A stretch of 52,500 nt of DNA from Dictyostelium firmibasis (lineage: Eukaryota > Evosea > Eumycetozoa > Dictyosteliales > Dictyosteliaceae): contig CM069768.1 in NCBI GenBank assembly GCA_036169595.1, forward strand, positions 3,150,001 through 3,202,500. Reading direction: 5' to 3'. The stretch's first letter is position 1; every line of letters starts with the position of its first letter. Under the pieces are notes generated by a model. The model ran no database searches, was not told the DNA's origin, and saw nothing but the letters and a program-made list of their open reading frames with translations. Shown here piece by piece: positions 1 to 13,199 of the stretch. Made by a program: the position numbers and the translations under genes.

Positions 1-589
1 TTTGGAGAAAAAAATATAAAAAAAATAAAAAAAAAATTGTATTTAATTGATTTAAAAAAAAAAAAAAAAATAAAAAAAAAATTCTCTTAACTTTAACACT
101 TTTACACAACCTATTTATAAAAAAGCTATTTTTTTTTTTTCATTATTATAATAATTTACTTAACTATATAACATTTACAATTTATTTTTATTTTATAATC
201 TTGTATCATTTTATAATAAAAGTTGATTTGTCATGTACAATTAAGGAAATTAAAAAAAAAAAAAAAAAGACAAAACAAAATTATAATTTGAATTTTTTTT
301 AATTTTTTTTTTATTTAATCTATAATAATTATTTCTTTATTTCACACACACACAATATAATTTTTTTTTTTTTTTTTTTCAATATAATTTTTTTCTTTCT
401 CTCTCTATGTTAACTATATTGCCATAATTATCGTTGTGAACACAACAATTCTTTCTTTTTTTTTTTTTTTCTATTTTTCCTTTTTCTCTGTAAAAAAACT
501 ATTGTAAAAAAAATAAAAACTATAATATTAAAAAAAAAAAATAAACAAACAATTCAATATACATATCTTGTAAATATTTTAAAATCAAA
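1..589. other. Intergenic / upstream region of the GPI-PLD gene
   Basis: No gene is visible. The stretch is poly(A)/poly(T) with a short CA tract near 342-352 and an A-rich leader just before the ATG at 590, the usual dictyostelid promoter texture. No specific factor site can be supported. Confidence 0.6.
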
Positions 590-3500
590 ATGAAAAATAA
601 AATCTATATTTTATTTGTGTCAATATTATTTCTATATACAATTTCAAATGTAAAAGGTTGTGGTATGACAACACATAATACAGTTGCAAGAAGAGCATTT
701 AATTTCTCAAGTTTTGATGGTAATTATTTTATTCATAAAAAAATGGGAACCAAAAAATTTTTTTTTATTTCTATTGTTAAATTTTCAAATAATTTTTTTT
801 TTTATTTTTTTTTTTTTTATTTTTTTTTATTTTTAAATATCTAATTTTTTTTTTATTTTTTTAATTTAAAAAATATAAAGGATTTGAACAATATCAAAAA
901 TATATTTCAGAGAATTTTGATGTATTTGATGCAGGAGCAGCATTCCCAGATTTTGGATATGATTGTGGTGGATTAGCTAATGAATCAGAGGCAGCACATT
1001 GGCCACCATTTTTAAGAGCAGCAACTAAATACCTACTAGAAACCTATACTCAACCATGGAGTTTGGATGGTATTAGATTAGCTGTATTTCTTTTGGGTGT
1101 AACATCTCACCAAATCGCAGATATTTCGTGGCATTCAATTGGTGGTATTCAACAAGGTTTAATTCGTGCTATGGCAGGTCAAGATTTTAATGGTACCTAT
1201 GAAATCGCACATAGTAATGCTGATGAAGGTGGTGAATTTGAATTGGCTTATAATTATGATTTATCTTGGTTATCTGACAGTAAGTTTAAACTAATTAATA
1301 TAATAAAAGCAATATATTAATTATAAATAATTTATTATTTTTAGAATGGTATGTACCAATTACAGATATAAAGAATATTTTTCACTCAATGAACTATACA
1401 AGAGTTGACGATGAAAATCTATTAAGATGTAACGCAATATTGTATGCTGGGGCAATGGGTGTAAAGATGGGAGGTAGATTCTTTTATCCAGAGATTGCAA
1501 AGAAATCACCATTCCTAGTTGACCATTATCAAGACTATTTCATTGGTGGATTGGATGATATGTCAATTTGGACCTCTTATTGTTGGCCAGTGTTGATGGG
1601 TTGGATGGATGGAGAAGCTATTGGTGATTTTTGTTTTATTCAACCCGACCCAAATAATCAACTATTGTCAGATGAAAAAAATTTACATCATAAACATTCA
1701 ATATTAAGAAATGGTTCTAAAATTAAAGAAGCATTATCAAAATCAATTCTAAATGAAATGAAAATTACAAATCATGGTAAGGGTGTAACCTTTTCATTGC
1801 CAAATAAAATGGAAAAAGCCATTAACCAGGCTTTAAATAAATTTAATCAAAATCCAATCGGAACATTATTAGAAAAATATTTCCCAGATTTATCTGATAA
1901 ATTATTTAATTTAAAACAAAAACAACAATTAAATGGAAAAGAAGAGCAAGAAGAATACTACGATGATGATTATGATGAAAATCAAGAAGAGGAAGAGGAG
2001 GAATTAAATATCAAACCAATTAGAATGTTATCAAAAAATAGTAATTTCAAAAATTATGAATATCTAAATGATAATAATATTAAACCAAAGAAATCTTTAA
2101 AAAAAAACAAATCTAAAAAAAATATAATGAGATTTAATTCAGATTCAAACGATTTAGGTGCAAATTTTACAACAATCTATGGTCAAAATATGTATTCCTA
2201 CTTTGGAAAAGATATTAGAACTAAAGATCTAAATGGTGATGGATTTGATGATTTAATTATATCATCACCTGGCTTTGGTGTACCTGGCTCAATGCAAACT
2301 GGCTGTGTTTATTATATCATTTCAAATGGTAGTACTGATGGTACCAATAAACCTGGAAACACTGATTTCTCATCAGAGGTTGATATTGATCAAGTCGCAA
2401 CGGGTAAATTATGTGGCAATGAAACACATGCTAAATTCGGCTGGAATATTGATGTATTAGATTTCAATTTAGATGGTATAATCGATATCATTATTGGTGC
2501 ACCATCATCTTCAAATGCAAATTTACAATACCTAGGTATGGTCTATATTTACCTTGGTGTTAAAAACTCTGATGGCATATGGACTACTGAATCTGATTTA
2601 CCAAGTATAACTATTCAAGGGTTAGACTATCCCGATACAATTGGCACAGTTTTAAGAGTTGCAGATTGTAATGCTGACTCGAACCCAGATTTAATTCTTG
2701 GCTCACCACATTCTGGTGGTGGTGGTATTCAACGTGGTACAATTCAAATATTCTACTCATCTAAAAAGAGAATCACTGGTACCTCAATTAGTTTGAATGA
2801 TGCCGATTACTATGAGCATGGTGATGTTGATTATGAATGGTTTGGTTATGAAATAAAGGTTTCTGGTCAAGGTGATAGCTCAACATTGTTAGTTGGATCA
2901 CCAAACTATCATGATGAAGAAACTGCAATCGTAAATATTGGAAAAATCACTGCATTCCCTTACAATGTAAACTTAAATGCCTTTGATTTAAATCCTAAGT
3001 TTGTTATGGTTGGTGTCAATAAAAACGATAAATTAGGTTACAGTTATAATATGGTCAATGGATCATTGTTTGGCTTGGATAATGTTAACGATATATTGGT
3101 ACTTTCGTTACCAACTAGAGGTTTTGGTGATGATTTCGACCAAGTTGGCGAGGTAGTATTAATCGATATTGATTCCCTTTCTGGTTTCATTGAGATCAAC
3201 TCAGTATTTCCATTGCTATCAATTAAAGGCACTACAAAGTATTCAAGATTCGGTGAAAGTTTATTAATTGGAAAATTGGAATCTTCCGACCAATTTGCTC
3301 GTCTTTTCGTTGGTGCTCCATTATGGACTGATTCAATCGATACTGGCCCTGGTTGCGTGTTCTCTTTCTTACCAAATCAACATTTAACCAATGATCCCTC
3401 AGTTTTGAAGCAAAATATAATTAATAATACACCTGTTGTTATCTACGATTCAACCCATAGTGTAAAAACTTATAAACTAGATGATACTGGCAGTGGTGGC

Positions 3501-3653
3501 AGATCATTCAATAACAAAAGAAAGGATAGTAGATTCGGTTTTAGAACACTTTTATCCGATTTTAATAATGATGGTAGAAATGATTTAATAGTTAGCGCTG
3601 ATCGTGATTCTTCAAAACTCTTAGAAGGTGGTTCAATTAATATATTTCAATAA
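590..3653 (+). CDS. pldG: Phosphatidylinositol-glycan-specific phospholipase D (GPI-PLD)
   Basis: Three exons, 590-719, 881-1279 and 1345-3653, give 945 residues in phase. GPI-PLD hydrolyses the inositol-phosphate bond of GPI anchors and releases the anchored protein; the vertebrate enzyme is secreted. An N-terminal signal peptide (about residues 1-23, ending near VKG) precedes CGMTTHN, the conserved start of the zinc-dependent phospholipase domain, and GVTSHQIADISWHS near residue 117 carries further His/Asp ligands. An acidic Glu/Asp linker lies near residues 376-400. Beta-propeller FG-GAP repeats with calcium-binding loops follow: DLNGDGFDDLIISSPGFG near 470, DFNLDGIIDIIIGAP near 548, DCNADSNPDLILGSP near 617, and a final DFNNDGRNDLIV near 915. 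The order catalytic domain then propeller is that of the family. Introns are short and AT-rich with GTAATT/GTAAGT donors. The gene symbol is from memory and less certain than the product. Confidence 0.9.
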
Positions 3654-4064
3654 TAATTTTTAAAAAAAAAACAACAAAAAATAAATTGTAAATTAAACAT
3701 TTAAACAAACGTAACGAGCTTTTTTTACCTAGTAATTCCCTTCTTTTATTTTTTTGTGCATAAAATTTTTTTTTTTATTTTTTTTTAATATTAATGATTA
3801 TTGTATGACCTTAGTCTCAACAATAATAAAGTTTATTTATTTATTTGGTTTTTTTTTTTTTATATGATTTTTAAGTGATTGTTATTTTCTCTATGAAATT
3901 TTATTTTATATGAAAAAGTCTACCATCACTTTATTAGGAAGTGATTTTCTAAGGATACAGTATCTTTTTTTGATTTTTTTCATTTTACTGTAATATGAAT
4001 TTTTATCGCAAAAGATTTCTGGATCTTTGGCTGCTGATAGCTTGTAGTCTTTTAATAGTTTAAT
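3654..4064. other. 3' region of the GPI-PLD gene and intergenic sequence
   Basis: No open frame of note. An AATAAA at 3825-3830 is a plausible polyadenylation signal about 170 bp after the stop. The rest is T-rich, passing into more mixed sequence near 3900-4064 that forms the left flank of the repeat insertion. Confidence 0.5.
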
Positions 4065-4077
4065 ATATTCTAGTGAT

Positions 4078-4115
<38 letters not shown>

Positions 4116-4447
4116 TATTGGGATTAGAATTTCTAATCACCATGTTTTTTTTTTTTTTTTTTTTTTTTGTTGTTGTTTTTTGGAAGTCGAGCTTTTTTCC
4201 GGTTGATTATGAGGTGTGTTATTTATGACCACGTTACTTCGTGGTATGACCTAAGGCTCGAACCAAGGCCACGGAGACTGTGTGATTCAGCGCAGAACCA
4301 CTACGTATAGCCTCCAATAATGAGGTTTTAATTATGACCACGTTACTTCGTGGTATGACCAAGACTCGATCCAAGGTCTTGGCCACGGAGGCTTGTGATT
4401 CAGCGTGGAACCACTACGCTAAGCCCCCCGGATATTCTAGTGATGTT
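4065..4447 (-). mobile_element. tRNA-like SINE-like dimer with 16-bp target-site duplications
   Basis: The 16-mer ATATTCTAGTGATGTT occurs at 4065-4080 and again at 4432-4447, bracketing a 351-bp insert. Read on the minus strand, the insert starts with a G6 run at 4430 and carries two tRNA-like heads in tandem (about 4430-4320 and 4315-4210). Each has an A-box-like TTAGCGTAGTGGTT or TATACGTAGTGGTT, a B-box-like GGATCGAGTCT or GGTTCGAGCCT, and a hairpin with stem ACCACG/CGTGGT. A 3' part follows with an A-rich stretch and a terminal oligo(A) of about 30 (poly(T) at 4081-4110 on the plus strand). A pol III-like 5' head, oligo(A) 3' end and duplicated target are the marks of a SINE copied by a LINE. 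The family is not one I can name. The assignment as SINE is inference; the repeats are seen directly. Confidence 0.7.
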
Positions 4448-4549
4448 AGTTTTAAAAAAAAAAAAAAAAAAGACCCTTTTTGTGCATAAAAGATTGTCGG
4501 AATGATTTCTGGGTTGAGTTTTTTTTTAATAATTTTGCGTGCTTTTCAC

Positions 4550-4560
4550 GGAATCGAACC
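4550..4560 (-). promoter_or_regulatory. External B box downstream of tRNA-Phe
   Basis: The minus strand reads GGTTCGATTCC, a perfect match to the tRNA B-box consensus GGTTCGANTCC, 35 bp beyond the 3' end of the tRNA-Phe gene. Dictyostelium tRNA genes are known to carry such an external B box downstream. The flanking CCGAC/GTCGG hairpin at 4562-4578 makes it look like a decayed tRNA 3' half. Confidence 0.65.
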
Positions 4561-4584
4561 CCCGACGTTTTCTGTCGGTCTTTT

Positions 4585-4589
4585 AAAAA
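4585..4589 (-). terminator. Pol III terminator of tRNA-Phe
   Basis: A run of five T on the minus strand begins five bases beyond the 3' end of the tRNA gene, the usual RNA polymerase III stop. Confidence 0.7.
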
Positions 4590-4594
4590 CTTTT

Positions 4595-4667
4595 GCCTCA
4601 GGCCGGGATCGAACCAGCGACCTTAAGATCTTCAGTCTCACGCTCGTACCAACTGAGCTACTAAGGC
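4595..4667 (-). tRNA. tRNA-Phe (anticodon GAA)
   Basis: The 73-nt minus-strand sequence folds as a complete cloverleaf. The acceptor stem GCCTTAG pairs with CTGAGGC (one G-U). The D stem is GCTC/GAGC, the anticodon stem TGAGA/TCTTA with loop CTGAAGA gives anticodon GAA, and the T arm is GCTGG-TTCGATC-CCGGC. A and B boxes are intact, there is no intron, and CCA is not encoded. A T5 terminator and an external B box follow. SINE-like repeats lie on both sides. Confidence 0.95.
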
Positions 4668-4711
4668 TTTGATGAAAAAAAATTTTAAATAAAATATTTT
4701 ATATATTTTAA

Positions 4712-4872
4712 GTGGGGGGGCTTAACATAGTGGTTTCACACTGAATAACACAGCCTCCTTGGCCTTGGTTCAAGTCTTGGTCATACCACGAATTAACGTG
4801 GTCACAGAAAAAAAAAACTTTAAATTAAAATAATTAATAAATAAAAACAAGATTCGAACACATCCAATTGGA
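4712..4872 (+). repeat. SINE-like repeat copy 3
   Basis: Plus-oriented copy beginning with a G7 run about 45 bp upstream of the tRNA-Phe gene's 5' end. It has an A-box-like TTAACATAGTGGTT (4722-4735), B-box-like GGTTCAAGTCT (4767-4777), hairpin ACCACG/CGTGGT (4785-4802), an A-rich spacer, and a tail holding GATTCGAACA and the palindrome CCAATTGG. It forms an inverted pair with the next copy. Confidence 0.7.
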
Positions 4873-4888
4873 TTTTTTTTTTTTTTTT

Positions 4889-5062
4889 AATAACCTCATC
4901 CAATTGGATGTGTTCGAATCTTGTTTTTATTTATTAATTATTTTAATTTAAAGTTTTTTTTTTTTTTCTGTGACCACGTTAATTCGTGGTATGACCAAGA
5001 CTTGAACCCAGGCCATGGAGGCTGTGTTATTCAGTGTGAAACCACTATGCTAAGCCCCCCAC
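4889..5062 (-). repeat. SINE-like repeat copy 4 (inverted)
   Basis: Near-identical reverse complement of copy 3, with only a few differences in the head. It is separated from copy 3 by a poly(T) run at 4873-4888. The tail includes the GATGAGGTTATT end that copy 3 lacks. A transcript across both copies would fold into a hairpin with arms of roughly 150 bp. Confidence 0.7.
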
Positions 5063-5103
5063 CCAATTGGATGAGGTTATTAAAAAAAAAAATATATATT
5101 TTA

Positions 5104-5275
5104 AGTGGGGGGCTTAGCATAGTGGTTTCACACAGAATAACACAGCCTCCATGGCCTTGGTTCAAGTCTTGGTCATACCACGAATTAACGTGGTCACAGA
5201 AAAAAAAAATTTAAATTAAAATAATTAATAAATAAACACTAGATTCGAACACATCCAATTGGATGAGGTTATTAA
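5104..5275 (+). repeat. SINE-like repeat copy 5
   Basis: Plus-oriented full copy: G6 run, A-box-like TTAGCATAGTGGTT, B-box-like GGTTCAAGTCT, hairpin ACCACG/CGTGGT, A-rich spacer, GATTCGAACA and the CCAATTGGATGAGGTTATT tail followed by oligo(A). It is preceded by a separate tail fragment at about 5063-5085, so the block grew by partial duplication. Confidence 0.7.
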
Positions 5276-5293
5276 AAAAAAAATATATATTTT

Positions 5294-5455
5294 ATTGTGG
5301 GGGCTTAGTATAGTGGTTTCACACTGAATAACACAGCCTCCATGGCCTTGGTTCAAGCCTTGGAATTAACGTGGTCACAGAAAAAAAATTTTTTAAAATA
5401 AAATAATTAATAAATAAAAACATGATTCGAACACATCCAATTGGATGAGGTTATT
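5294..5455 (+). repeat. SINE-like repeat copy 6
   Basis: Direct tandem neighbour of copy 5 with a period of about 190 bp. It differs by GGTTCAAGCCT in the B-box position and by lacking about ten bases that include the left arm of the ACCACG/CGTGGT hairpin. It ends in the same GATGAGGTTATT tail and a long oligo(A). Confidence 0.65.
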
Positions 5456-5539
5456 AAAAAAAAAAAAAAAAAAAAAAAATATCTTATTTATTGTCAAGAA
5501 CACTTTTTATATTTCAGTCCATCAATCTAATTTTTTTAT

Positions 5540-6535
5540 CTACGAATAAAAATAAGTGGTTTGTTCAATATTTGAATTTCCCCATATATTATTTATATTA
5601 TATTGATTTACAATGGTGAAATTTGATATAAAGTATGTATTGAATTGAATTGAGTTATTTTCACCTAATAAAACAATAGTAAATTGTTGTTTCTCTTCAT
5701 TTAAAAAGGCATGTAAATAACTGAAACTAACATTAACTTGCGATATTGGAATTGAAAATACATAACTGCAAGAATTATTTTGAAGTGGGCTTTGTAATTT
5801 AAATAAACAAACCTCGAAAGATAAAGTTTCAGGGTTTCCGTATAGAGCATATAGATCACCTTGATTATTTGTAAATAAAAGTTGTACAAGCCAAGTGTTT
5901 AAATTTTCAATTGACTCATAGGTTGTTAATGTATTTGAAATATCGTCAACACTAAAAGAAATTAAATTTGAATTTGAATTATTTCTATCACTTGAATATA
6001 AAATATACATTTTATTTATATTATAATCAAAACCTCCAATAGATGTACCATCAACTGTATAATTATAATCTTTGGTTGAGAGTAAATTTACAAAAAATGT
6101 ATTTGAATTAAAATTATAACTGAACAAAGATAAATTGTCTATGTTTTTTGTAGAAACAGGTAAATAAATCATATTGTCACTATAAATAAATTGTTGCATT
6201 TTTGAAGCAAATGTAGGTAGAAGTGAGTAAACTGAACCAATTACTTTGAATTCACCATTATTTAAATTTATCATTATTAAATCCCTATAATCGCATAAAA
6301 CTGTTGCTGTCATTTCACTTTCATCTATTGAGGCGATTCCATTGATTACACACCCTAAAACGATTGTCTTATTAAATAAAATATCATTATTTATTGGATT
6401 AATAATATTAATAATTTGACCCTCAGAAGGTAAATTATTTGAAGTTATCGAATAAATCAAATTGTTTGTACAATTTGAAAAATTAATTAATAATATTAAT
6501 AATAATAAATAAAAAATCATTTTTATGTAAAACAT
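5540..6535 (-). CDS. Unknown secreted protein, possibly beta-propeller-like
   Basis: Single-exon gene of 331 residues. A hydrophobic N-terminus (about residues 6-22, MIFYLLLLILLINFSNC) looks like a cleaved signal peptide. The mature part has several N-glycosylation sequons and short hydrophobic strands alternating with polar turns (GGFDYNINKMYILYSSD, NNQGDLYALYGNPE). This pattern is common in secreted dictyostelid proteins that fold as beta-propellers, but no catalytic motif is visible. There is no membrane anchor at the C-terminus. It converges on the repeat cluster. Translation could start at M1 or at M6, which sits directly before the signal core. I do not recognise the family. Confidence 0.8.
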   Translation of the reverse strand: MFYIKMIFYLLLLILLINFSNCTNNLIYSITSNNLPSEGQIINIINPINNDILFNKTIVLGCVINGIASIDESEMTATVLCDYRDLIMINLNNGEFKVIGSVYSLLPTFASKMQQFIYSDNMIYLPVSTKNIDNLSLFSYNFNSNTFFVNLLSTKDYNYTVDGTSIGGFDYNINKMYILYSSDRNNSNSNLISFSVDDISNTLTTYESIENLNTWLVQLLFTNNQGDLYALYGNPETLSFEVCLFKLQSPLQNNSCSYVFSIPISQVNVSFSYLHAFLNEEKQQFTIVLLGENNSIQFNTYFISNFTIVNQYNINNIWGNSNIEQTTYFYS

Positions 6536-7171
6536 TTATTATTGAAAATAAAAAAAAATCTACAAAACTTATTTTTTTAAATAAAAAAAAAATAGAAATT
6601 AAATTCTTTAATTTACTTTTTAAAAATAAAAAATAAAAAAATGATTGTTTCCATTTCGAACATTTAATAAATAAAAAGAAAAATAGAACCAAGATATTTT
6701 TTTTAGAATTTTATAATGAAAAATAAAAAAAAAAAAAAAAAATCTAAAAACTTTCTTAAGAATTATTAAACAGAAGATACTTAAATTTTTTCATAACCTA
6801 TTTCTTTTTTTTCGTTTTTTTTTTTAATTTGATAAATAAATATATAAAAAAATTGTTTTTACTGTTTTTTTTTTTAATTGTTGATACATATGAAAAAAAA
6901 CTGTCTGAGAATTAAAGAAAAAAAAAAAGTAAATATGATGATAACATTTAAATGATATAACATCAACACCCATTTTACAATTCTTCAATTATCAATTTAA
7001 ATAGTAACAAATTAGAATCGTTTTTTTAAAAAAAGTGTGAAATGGGGGGGTTCTAAATTTTTAAAAAAATAAAAAAAAACTATAAATGGAAAAAAAAAAA
7101 AAAAAAAAAAAAAACAATTCATTTCAAATATAAACAATAAAATATTTTAATAATAAAAAAAAAATAAAAAA
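6536..7171. other. Divergent intergenic promoter region
   Basis: AT-rich sequence between the divergent unknown secreted gene (-) and the small spliced gene (+). A G7 run at about 7045-7051 and a TATA-like CTATAAATGG at 7080-7089, 92 bp upstream of the ATG at 7172, match the promoter layout of the small-gene array at 32-43 kb. Confidence 0.5.
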
Positions 7172-7415
7172 ATGTTATTTAGTAAGTGAAAAAAAAAAAA
7201 AAAAAAAAAAAAAAATAAATATTTATAATTTTTTTTTTTATTTTTTTATATTTTTAATTAAAATAGAATCAATTATAATTTTACAAAAAAAAAATATCAA
7301 TGGTTCAAACTCATTAGTTGTTTCAAATAGTAATAATACTTCAAATACAAACAATTTTATTTCTTTAAAAAGCTGTACTTCAATTTTTACCAGACCTAAT
7401 TTTATAAACTATTAA
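7172..7415 (+). CDS. Small TRPNF-motif protein, member 1 (isolated copy)
   Basis: Two exons, 7172-7181 and 7267-7415, encode 52 residues. Exon 1 is only ATGTTATTTA, followed by GTAAGT. The spliced product starts MLFKSIII and ends CTSIFTRPNFINY. It is polar and Ser/Asn-rich with no signal peptide or membrane segment. The start, tiny first exon, intron size (85 bp) and C-terminal motif match the eleven genes at 32.3-42.8 kb, although this copy lies 25 kb away. Function unknown. Confidence 0.75.
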
Positions 7416-8035
7416 TATTATAAAAAAAATATTTTATCGACCTTTTATTAACAAATAATATTACAATTCTTTATAAAAAAAAAAAAAAAATTAAAAATAA
7501 AAATAAAAATAAATAATTAAATCAACCTATAGAAACTAATCAAAAAAAATTGATGTGAAAATACATTTTCCCAACCAGTTGTATATTATTTTTCCACCAA
7601 AATTAAAAAATTTAAAAAAAAATGAAAAAAAAAAAAAAAATAAAACGTCGCACCCCAAAATCACCAGCCAAAAAACTTTTTTTAGGGAAAAATTGGGGTG
7701 ACTGGGGAATTTAGATTATTCTTATTGGTTGATTAACAATACAACGTCTACAATTTTTCACCATTTCATAACTAATCACACTAAAAAGTGTGAAATAAAC
7801 GGTTTTTTAAATTGTGAAATTTAAAAAAAAAAAATTAAAATTTTATTTTATTTTATTTTATTTTTTTTTTTTTTTTTTTTTTTTTTTCAATATCTGTTTT
7901 ATTTTGTTTTTGTTTTTTTTTTTTTTTTTTTTTACAAAAGATAAATTTTATTTATATATTATTTTATATATATATTATAAAATAAAATATTTTTATATGT
8001 GCTATAATTCATAAAACATTTTTTTTAAGAAAAAA
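7416..8035. other. Intergenic region upstream of the sulfate permease
   Basis: No gene. Mixed-composition sequence at 7640-7800 contains inverted ACCCCAA/TTGGGGT elements (near 7652 and 7693) and a GTGTGAAAT near 7788, a possible promoter core. Long poly(T) runs follow, up to the ATG at 8036. Confidence 0.45.
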
Positions 8036-11128
<3,093 letters not shown>

Positions 11129-11287
11129 TAGTAATACAATAATAAAAAAATTTTAAAAAAAAATAATAAAAAAAAAGAACATATTATTATTTATATATTT
11201 GTTTTTTTTTTTTATTTACAAAAAGTATATTTTAATTTTTTTTTTTTTTTATTTACAAAAAGTTTTTTATTGTTTTTTTTTTTTTTT

Positions 11288-12955
11288 TTAATTAGCATTA
11301 ATAAATTTAAAAACATAAATAAATGGTGGATAATCCGAAGGTGATACAAATGGTACAGTTAATTTAATACCTTTTAATTTATGAACATCTACAGTAATTG
11401 GCTTATTACCTTTATAACCTAATAATTCAACGACAGTGTTTTCATTACCAATGATTTCATTAAACTCAAAGATACCATCATCAGAGAAATAATAACAGAA
11501 AGCATATATTGAACCAGTTTCACTATTGGTAGTGAACCAAATTGATTCGGTTTGATTTTGAATTCTCCATGGTGAGCTACCATAAATTGATTCACCATTG
11601 ATTGATAAGAATAAACCGATATCATATAAACGATCGACCATATTATTTGGAATGAGACCTTCTGCATTTGGACCAACATCTAATAAGAAATTACCACCAC
11701 ATGCAACTGTTTCGACAAATTCTTGAATTAAAACAGTAGAGTTTTGATATGCTGTTGCTGGTTCATTCTCATCATAACCATATGAATAACCAATGGTTTC
11801 GCAATTCTCCCATTTATGTGAAACTAAATGACCTGGTTGCCAATGATCTCCACCTGTAAAAAATCCACCATCAACTCCTCTTGTCTCTTTACCCCATCTA
11901 TCATTAACAAGAACTGTATCTTTAACTGGACTTTCATTATATAACCAACTAATAAATTCTGTTGAATTCCAATAATTTGAATATTGCTTTAAAAATGAAA
12001 AAATAAAAAAAAAACAATCATTAAATTAAATAATGTCTTTTTTACTATTAAAAAATATATATGAATATGAATATAATATATGTATATGAATATATTTACC
12101 TCCCATTCACCATCAGCCCAAATTATGTCAGGTTCATATTTTAAAACAATATCTCTAAGTTGTGGCGATAAAACTTCTCTTACATAATCATTTTGAGTGG
12201 GTGGACTACCAGATGCTTTATCGGAGAGATAAAGTGGATTATACCATTCATAAAGTGAATGATATAAACCCATATGTAATCCTTGTTTTTTTACAGAATT
12301 TGTTAATTCACCGACTATATCGATACCAGGTCCGTTTTGAACTGAATTCCAATTCCATGCTTGGTCACTATTCCATAAGGTATAGCCTTCATGATGTTTT
12401 GATGTTAATACAACATATTTTGCACCTGATTTTTGAAAAATTGATGCCCATTCATCTGGATCAAAAAATCTACAATTAAACATTGGTGCGAAATCTTGAT
12501 ATCTAAATTGTTGACCATAATGCTCATTTTGCCATTGTTGTGTTGTACCATTATCATTATTTAAATAATACCAATACCATTCTGCATATGAGTGTGTTGT
12601 GTATGCTGGAACACTATAAACTCCAAAATGTATAAAAATTCCAAATTTTGCTTCATCATACTTTTTAAATAAAAAAAAAAAAAAAGATTAAATAAAAAAA
12701 AAAAAAAAAACTATATTAGAAATAATATTAATATTATCAATTAATTTAAAAAATGTTTTATTACCCATCCAGGGTTTGGTCTTGAGTTTAAATCTATTAA
12801 AAAAAAAAAGTGTAAATATTAAAATGATGATTTTTTTTTAAAATTATTTCAAACTATTTTAATTGAATACCTGTCCAATTTGCAGAATAAATTTGAGATT
12901 TAACATTAGAAATAAACAATTTTAATAGTAATAATAGTAATACACAATTTTTCAT
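11288..12955 (-). CDS. alfA: Alpha-L-fucosidase (GH29)
   Basis: Four exons on the minus strand, 12955-12871, 12793-12765, 12660-12100 and 11986-11288, give 457 residues with consistent phases. The enzyme removes alpha-L-fucose from glycoproteins and glycolipids, normally in lysosomes or after secretion. A signal peptide (about residues 1-20) is followed by [20 protein letters not shown], the hallmark GH29 opening that is split by intron 2, then AKYVVLTSKHHEGYTLW. WADGEW, at the end of exon 3, carries the predicted catalytic nucleophile Asp221. NFLLDVGPNAEGLIP is the conserved late motif. The last 80 residues form the C-terminal beta domain. A broken copy of this C-terminal domain lies just upstream on the same strand. 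The gene symbol comes from the known Dictyostelium fucosidase. Confidence 0.92.
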
Positions 12956-13199
12956 TTTTTAAAAAAAAATTTTTAATTAAAAAAAAAAAAAAAAAAAAAA
13001 GAAAAAATTAAGGGGTTTTTCACAAAATTTTTATTTTTTTTATTTTTTTTTTTTTATTTTATTTTTTTATTTTTTTGTTTATTTTTTTTTGGATGTCAAA
13101 AGTGTAGTCTGAAAAAAAAAAAAAAAGTTGTAAAAAAAAAGACTATTTCTCAACCCAATTACAATCTCTTGAAATTTTATAAAGATTTTTATTTATTTA
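12956..13199. other. Intergenic region upstream of alpha-L-fucosidase
   Basis: Poly(A)/poly(T) promoter-type sequence with a mixed patch near 13090-13115. No gene and no specific site that can be supported. Confidence 0.4.

Noticed and set aside
4921-5214. 97-codon plus-strand frame in the repeat cluster
   Set aside because: It crosses two oppositely oriented SINE-like copies and is only an open frame through repeats.
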